Made by a program: the position numbers and the translations under genes. Below, one piece after another: positions 60,072 to 64,000 of a stretch of DNA of 64,000 nucleotides. Under the pieces are notes generated by a model that was not told where the DNA came from, ran no database searches, and saw only the letters and a list, made by a program, of their open reading frames with translations. Within the stretch, counting starts at the first letter, position 1, and each line of letters opens with the position of its first letter. Source of the stretch: Temperatibacter sp965603205 (GTDB lineage Bacteria; Pseudomonadota; Alphaproteobacteria; Sphingomonadales; Kordiimonadaceae); contig CBFDCC010000011.1 of assembly GCA_965603205.1 (NCBI GenBank), positions 1-64,000 on the forward strand, in the 5' to 3' direction.

Positions 60072-60971
60072 ATGAAAACCGTGGATCAAAATCAACAAGA
60101 ATTACAGCGAAAAGCAGCAACGCTCATTGAGGCGCTGCCATATATGCGCAAATATGCTGGCGAAACCTTTGTCATTAAATATGGTGGCAATGCGATGGTC
60201 GACAGCGATCTTTCACGCCAATTTGCTGAAGATGTTGTGCTGATGAAACAAGTAGGTATTAATCCCGTTGTCATTCATGGCGGCGGCCCTCAAATTGGTA
60301 AGATGTTAGAGCGTCTTAATCTGACAAGTGAATTTAAAAACGGCCTACGCGTTACTGACAAAGATACAATGGAAGTGGCCGAGATGGTCCTTAGTGGCAC
60401 TATCAACAAAGGTATCGTTGCTGATATTAATGCAGTTGGCGGTAATGCGGTGGGCCTATCTGGAAAAGATAGCTCATTAGTAATTGCAAAAAAACATAAG
60501 CCCATCATTAACGGCGAGGCTATTGATTTAGGTTTTGTTGGCGAACCAGCCCATATTAACCCAGATGTTGTCGAGCAGTGCATTCATTCTAATATGATTC
60601 CCGTGATCGCACCAATTGCTGTAGACGCAGATGGTCAGACGTATAATATAAATGCCGACACGATGGCAGGCGCCATCGCAGGGTCACTAAAGGCGAGACG
60701 CCTATATCTTCTTACCGATGTACCCGGCGTGCTATCTAAGGATAGAGAACTATTAACTGAGTTATCACAGAGTGATGTAGATCGCCTGATTAAGGATGGC
60801 ACTATCCACGGCGGTATGATGCCAAAGGTTGGCACTTGCCTGAACGCCTTAAAGCAAGGCGCGCGCGCTGCCTCTATCTTAGATGGCCGCGTTATGCATG
60901 CAATTTTGCTGGAAATATTCACTGAACGCGGTATCGGCACTATCATCCGACAAGACGGTAAGTCGGTTTAA
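60072..60971 (+). CDS. argB: Acetylglutamate kinase
   Basis: 299 residues. Phosphorylates N-acetylglutamate in arginine synthesis. ETFVIKYGGNAMVDSDLSRQ, PVVIHGGGPQIGKMLERLNL, EMVLSGTINKGIVADINAVG (inhibitor/substrate region), LSGKDSSLVIAKKHKP, IPVIAPIAVDADGQTYNINA, DTMAGAIAGSLKARRLYLLT and GGMMPKVGTCLNALKQG. The N-terminal helix (ELQRKAATLIEALPYMRKYA) is the extension found in arginine-inhibited hexameric forms. Full length. Confidence 0.95.
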   Translation: MKTVDQNQQELQRKAATLIEALPYMRKYAGETFVIKYGGNAMVDSDLSRQFAEDVVLMKQVGINPVVIHGGGPQIGKMLERLNLTSEFKNGLRVTDKDTMEVAEMVLSGTINKGIVADINAVGGNAVGLSGKDSSLVIAKKHKPIINGEAIDLGFVGEPAHINPDVVEQCIHSNMIPVIAPIAVDADGQTYNINADTMAGAIAGSLKARRLYLLTDVPGVLSKDRELLTELSQSDVDRLIKDGTIHGGMMPKVGTCLNALKQGARAASILDGRVMHAILLEIFTERGIGTIIRQDGKSV

Positions 60972-60972
60972 C

Positions 60973-62250
60973 TTATTTCTCTTCATCCTGATCTATGAAA
61001 TAGCTTAGATGCCAATCCAACTCATTTTCATCAATAGGATAATCTGTGCCGTTCTTTGCGCTGAGCAGTTGGGCGTTCGGTACTAGGGCAAATTTAGTCT
61101 GCATGACATAGGCCGTGCGCATAGTAAGATCGGCCTTCCACGCCAGCGCCGTAACAGCGCGGCCGCTTTTAGACATAACGATTTTACGGACAACATCAAT
61201 GGATAGGTTTGCCATCAGCGCAAGACAATATATGAGTATCTCTCTGTGACCTTCGCCTATCATCTCAACAATAAATTCATCCCCCAGCATACCGCGCTTA
61301 AAAAAGTCTTTGGCTCTTTCTTCTAATTTCAAGTCAGCGGCAACGCCACTATCCTCTGTGGCAAGACGTGACCTCACTTCTTCTAATATCTCTTCTGCCT
61401 GATCTTCTGGTAGATTCGCCTTTTCCATCATTGCATGAACCAGCGCTGAGGCGACAAAGCCCGAAATGCGTTTCATCGCACGGATAGATAGCTGCGGTCT
61501 TAATGCCAATGGTTTATGTAAATCATCTACATTGGTTGCTTGATCAATGATTTGATCTAATGTGTCTTCACGGATAAGAGCACTCTCGTTAGTAAGCAAA
61601 GCTGCAACAGCAGGTATATCAAGTGTCGTTACAATGTCCTGAGACACAGCCTCAGACACTTCTACCCTATTGGCTATTCTAGTCAGCGCAAAACTACTAG
61701 CCCCCGCCGCAATGATCTCACGTAAATCATCATCATTTAGCAGTGGTGAATATTCTAGGATCGGGCCACATACTATATCTTCAATATCACGGGCGAGCAT
61801 ATCAATGACACGCTTTGGCACAGTCTCAGACGATTTAATAGCATCGGCTATAATGGCACGCACCTTTGGCATCTGATCTTGTGCTAATTCCTCTAGCACC
61901 ATCAAAGCCTTATCGCTCAAAGCTTTGTTTTCATCTTCTTTAAGATTGGGAACGATGCGACCAATTTTACGCGCCAGTTCTTGCCTAACGTCATCATCAT
62001 CATCACTGACTAAATTTTCATCAGCATGTACTGGTGTTAATGGATTAGCTGCAATAAGACGGCGTACCTCAGGCGATGTATCTTGACTAAGATAATATAA
62101 CGCCTCTGGGGTTACATCCTCACGACTGGCAAGTTCCACTTTTTGGTCAACCGTGCCAATTTCAAGCAACTTCTTGGTTTCATCATAGGTCATGTTTTTA
62201 GGCAGAGCATCACCCTTCATACCTAACATGGATTTTAATTTACCTAACAT
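60973..62250 (-). CDS. DUF2336-family protein
   Basis: 425 residues, alphaproteobacterial family of HEAT-like helical repeats. MLGMKGDALPKNMTYDETKK, then repeats with SREDVTPEALYYLSQDTSPE, VRRLIAANPLTPVHADENLV, VRQELARKIGRIVPNL. Role unknown; family members are linked to stress or cell-cycle regulation in a few studies. Only one base lies between its stop and the argB stop. Directly follows the diguanylate cyclase gene on the same strand (29 bp), a common neighbourhood. Confidence 0.85.
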   Translation of the reverse strand: MLGKLKSMLGMKGDALPKNMTYDETKKLLEIGTVDQKVELASREDVTPEALYYLSQDTSPEVRRLIAANPLTPVHADENLVSDDDDDVRQELARKIGRIVPNLKEDENKALSDKALMVLEELAQDQMPKVRAIIADAIKSSETVPKRVIDMLARDIEDIVCGPILEYSPLLNDDDLREIIAAGASSFALTRIANRVEVSEAVSQDIVTTLDIPAVAALLTNESALIREDTLDQIIDQATNVDDLHKPLALRPQLSIRAMKRISGFVASALVHAMMEKANLPEDQAEEILEEVRSRLATEDSGVAADLKLEERAKDFFKRGMLGDEFIVEMIGEGHREILIYCLALMANLSIDVVRKIVMSKSGRAVTALAWKADLTMRTAYVMQTKFALVPNAQLLSAKNGTDYPIDENELDWHLSYFIDQDEEK

Positions 62251-62279
62251 TGCTTTCTGTCTCTCACTCTTATGACTGT

Positions 62280-63959
62280 CTAAGCATCATCACTTAACAA
62301 CTCGACAACCTTATAACCACTTTTACCTGCGTCCTTAACACCATACATAGCACGATCTGCTGCTTTCATTAAAGTCTGTAATGATAAGTCATTATCAATC
62401 ACAGACTCTACAATACCAACAGATAAAGACAATTTTAAATTTTTATCACCTAATGCTAACCTCACACTTGGCATTGCATCAAGCATGACCTGGGCGCGCT
62501 TAATCGCAATCTCGCTATTAGCAGCCTCTATCCAAACCAAAAATTCATCGCCGCCAATACGGCCCACACAGTCACTTACGCGCAGGCTATCGTTTAATAC
62601 CTTAGATATTAATTTTAGGGCATTATCGCCTGCTTCGTGGCCAAGGCTATCATTGATTTCTTTAAAATAATCAATATCCACATACATCAATGTACCAGCT
62701 ACGCCGTGGCGTAATTGATTTTTCAGACGGTTTTTTATTTCATCATCAAAGGCGCGTCTATTCATCAATCCCGTTAATTCATCGCGGTAAGATAGATGCT
62801 GTAATTTATCGATAAGATTAGCCTGCTCAATACCAACTGCCAAACTATCGGATACGCTTTCAAGTAATGATTTTTCCTGACGAGACCAAGGAAAGCTATT
62901 GGTGTCACGGCGCAGAACAAGCATGCCTGTGCTTTTAGATTCAACAGTAAACTCAGCTAAGCGGACCACCAGCAATTTTTCATCCAATAATTCTAACTCG
63001 TTGGGCTTGATGAAATTTTTATCTGAATTTGCCACGGCCATAAAAAAATCGTCTCTGTCTAATGTTAGGTCTTTTTCTTGTTCGTCATCCCATCCGCTAG
63101 AAACAATTTGGATGCCGCGTAAATTTTCCAGCACGATCCAACAATGATTCGCCCGAAAAACCTGCGCCATAGTATCTGCTGAATTTGACAGAAGCTCATT
63201 AGAGCCTTTTGCATTGTGAATAACACTGGTAATCTGTGTCAGGAGCGACAGCCTAAGTGCATTTTGTTTTTGCTCATTTGCCTTTTTCATTTCCGCGGTC
63301 ATATCCATACCAACACCGCGCACACCGATTTTCTCGCCACTCACTGGATCAAAAATTGGTTTTCCTGCGAATCGAACCCAATAGGTCTTTGCCCCTAAAT
63401 TAATACGAATAGGCTTGGTTTCAAAAGTCTCATCCATTTTGAAAGGATTGCGCGCTGGTGCCTTACCATCATCCCAAAAAAAATCTTGGGCTACATACCC
63501 TTGCAAACTATTGCCTAGCACCCCCAAAACATTATTGGGCCCTACGTAGCTAAACTGGCCCTGCAGGTCGACTTCCCATGCAAAATCAACGGCGTCGGAT
63601 AACATATCGCGGAACATATTACGGCTAGCAAGTAATGCCTCTGTTACTTTATCTTGGACCGTCATATCACGGGCGATAAGCAAGACATCACCTGACGCTT
63701 CTGGTACGGCCACAAGCCAAAAGGTTTGCGCTGTGCCGAGCGGTTTAACCCGTTCATCCCAAACCGTTCCCGTTAATCTTGCCTTATTGATTAAATTTTC
63801 AATATTCAGGGTTTGATTTTGCCAGATATCTTCAAGGGGCTGCGCAGCAGGACTAGCATCAATGATCCTATTTTTATCATTAAACCTTATCGCAATGACT
63901 TCGCATTCGCTCAATGGAACCGATTTATCATCACCTTTTAACCATTTAAACCCAGCCAT
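62280..63959 (-). CDS. PAS-GAF diguanylate cyclase
   Basis: 559 residues. N-terminal region includes PAS (about 110-230: NMFRDMLSDAVDFAWEVDLQ, GQFSYVGPNNVLGVLGNSLQ with PAC at GEKIGVRGVGMDMTAEMKKA), GAF-like (about 240-385: LLSNSADTMAQVFRANHCWI) and a GGDEF domain from about 390 (LTGLMNRRAFDDEIKNR, DIDYFKEINDSLGHEAGDNA, CVGRIGGDEFLVWIEA). The intact GGDEF motif indicates c-di-GMP synthesis. No EAL domain. An RxxD inhibitory site about five residues before GGDEF is not obvious (DCVGRIGGDEF). Confidence 0.92.
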   Translation of the reverse strand: MAGFKWLKGDDKSVPLSECEVIAIRFNDKNRIIDASPAAQPLEDIWQNQTLNIENLINKARLTGTVWDERVKPLGTAQTFWLVAVPEASGDVLLIARDMTVQDKVTEALLASRNMFRDMLSDAVDFAWEVDLQGQFSYVGPNNVLGVLGNSLQGYVAQDFFWDDGKAPARNPFKMDETFETKPIRINLGAKTYWVRFAGKPIFDPVSGEKIGVRGVGMDMTAEMKKANEQKQNALRLSLLTQITSVIHNAKGSNELLSNSADTMAQVFRANHCWIVLENLRGIQIVSSGWDDEQEKDLTLDRDDFFMAVANSDKNFIKPNELELLDEKLLVVRLAEFTVESKSTGMLVLRRDTNSFPWSRQEKSLLESVSDSLAVGIEQANLIDKLQHLSYRDELTGLMNRRAFDDEIKNRLKNQLRHGVAGTLMYVDIDYFKEINDSLGHEAGDNALKLISKVLNDSLRVSDCVGRIGGDEFLVWIEAANSEIAIKRAQVMLDAMPSVRLALGDKNLKLSLSVGIVESVIDNDLSLQTLMKAADRAMYGVKDAGKSGYKVVELLSDDA

Positions 63960-64000
63960 AAGACCTCTTTATCTTTGTCACTCCATTATGCTAGAAGCAG

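Overview
The window looks like a chromosomal segment of a fairly AT-rich member of the Alphaproteobacteria. The main evidence is gene order: argH / small LptM-type lipoprotein / lysA / MJ0042 zinc-ribbon protein / ftsE / ftsX / YdcF / DUF2125 / tyrA-like / hisC / metX / metW, plus HIG1-type twin-TM protein / PduO-type ATR / etfB / etfA / hbd. It also carries PhaR, a DUF2336 protein and an MlaE-F-D-lipoprotein operon. A genus cannot be given from the sequence alone.

Layout. (1) 1-6737 is accessory DNA: a decayed siphophage or GTA-like tail module (major tail protein, tail assembly chaperone with a -1 frameshift site, C-terminal part of a tape-measure protein, start of a tail distal gene). It is interrupted or flanked by unrecognised cargo genes (37-1581 and 3035-4647) and ended by a truncated, frameshifted IS481-type element. 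(2) 6752-12115 holds a CoA-transferase, tRNA-Arg(CCG), an orphan periplasmic binding protein, the 3' remnant of a second CoA-transferase, a GntR regulator, an isochorismatase-fold hydrolase and a HI0933/BaiN flavoprotein. (3) 12447-15476 holds a chemoreceptor whose 3' end, terminator and part of the next gene were tandemly duplicated, then a TonB-C protein. (4) 15673-17201 lies between tRNA-Ser(GGA) and tRNA-Leu(CAA); it carries a complete IS6-family element next to a gene fragment. (5) 17410-25563 is core metabolism: YqaA-like membrane protein, DsbB, Coq7, HNH nuclease, Glu-Q-tRNA(Asp) synthetase, beta-helix protein, cobalamin adenosyltransferase, EtfAB and 3-hydroxybutyryl-CoA dehydrogenase. 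(6) 25853-39212 covers GST, TlpA-like thioredoxin, arginine, lysine, aromatic, histidine and methionine biosynthesis, and FtsEX. (7) 39316-45288 holds small unknown genes, a SAM methyltransferase, PhaR and the Mla-type lipid transport operon. (8) 45414-63959 holds a PrpD-family protein, a nucleotidyltransferase, a proline iminopeptidase, a PCu(A)C copper chaperone, ferrochelatase, VOC protein, periplasmic binding protein, GNAT, TonB receptor, AstE-like protein, cation transporter, LplT-like MFS protein, lysoplasmalogenase, ArgB, DUF2336 protein and a PAS/GAF/GGDEF protein.

Several intergenic gaps hold copies of a dispersed repeat family of about 50 bp (2908, 5550, 18481, 19228, 25643, 25796, 35918, 36028, 36137, 39746, 39806, 49246), sometimes combined with two other short palindromic modules.

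The least explained material is the prophage cargo: two gene pairs of the same architecture (a protein with a glycine-rich hydrophobic segment followed by a small two-TM protein with a beta-rich cytoplasmic tail). One of them carries a 13-G tract inside its reading frame.
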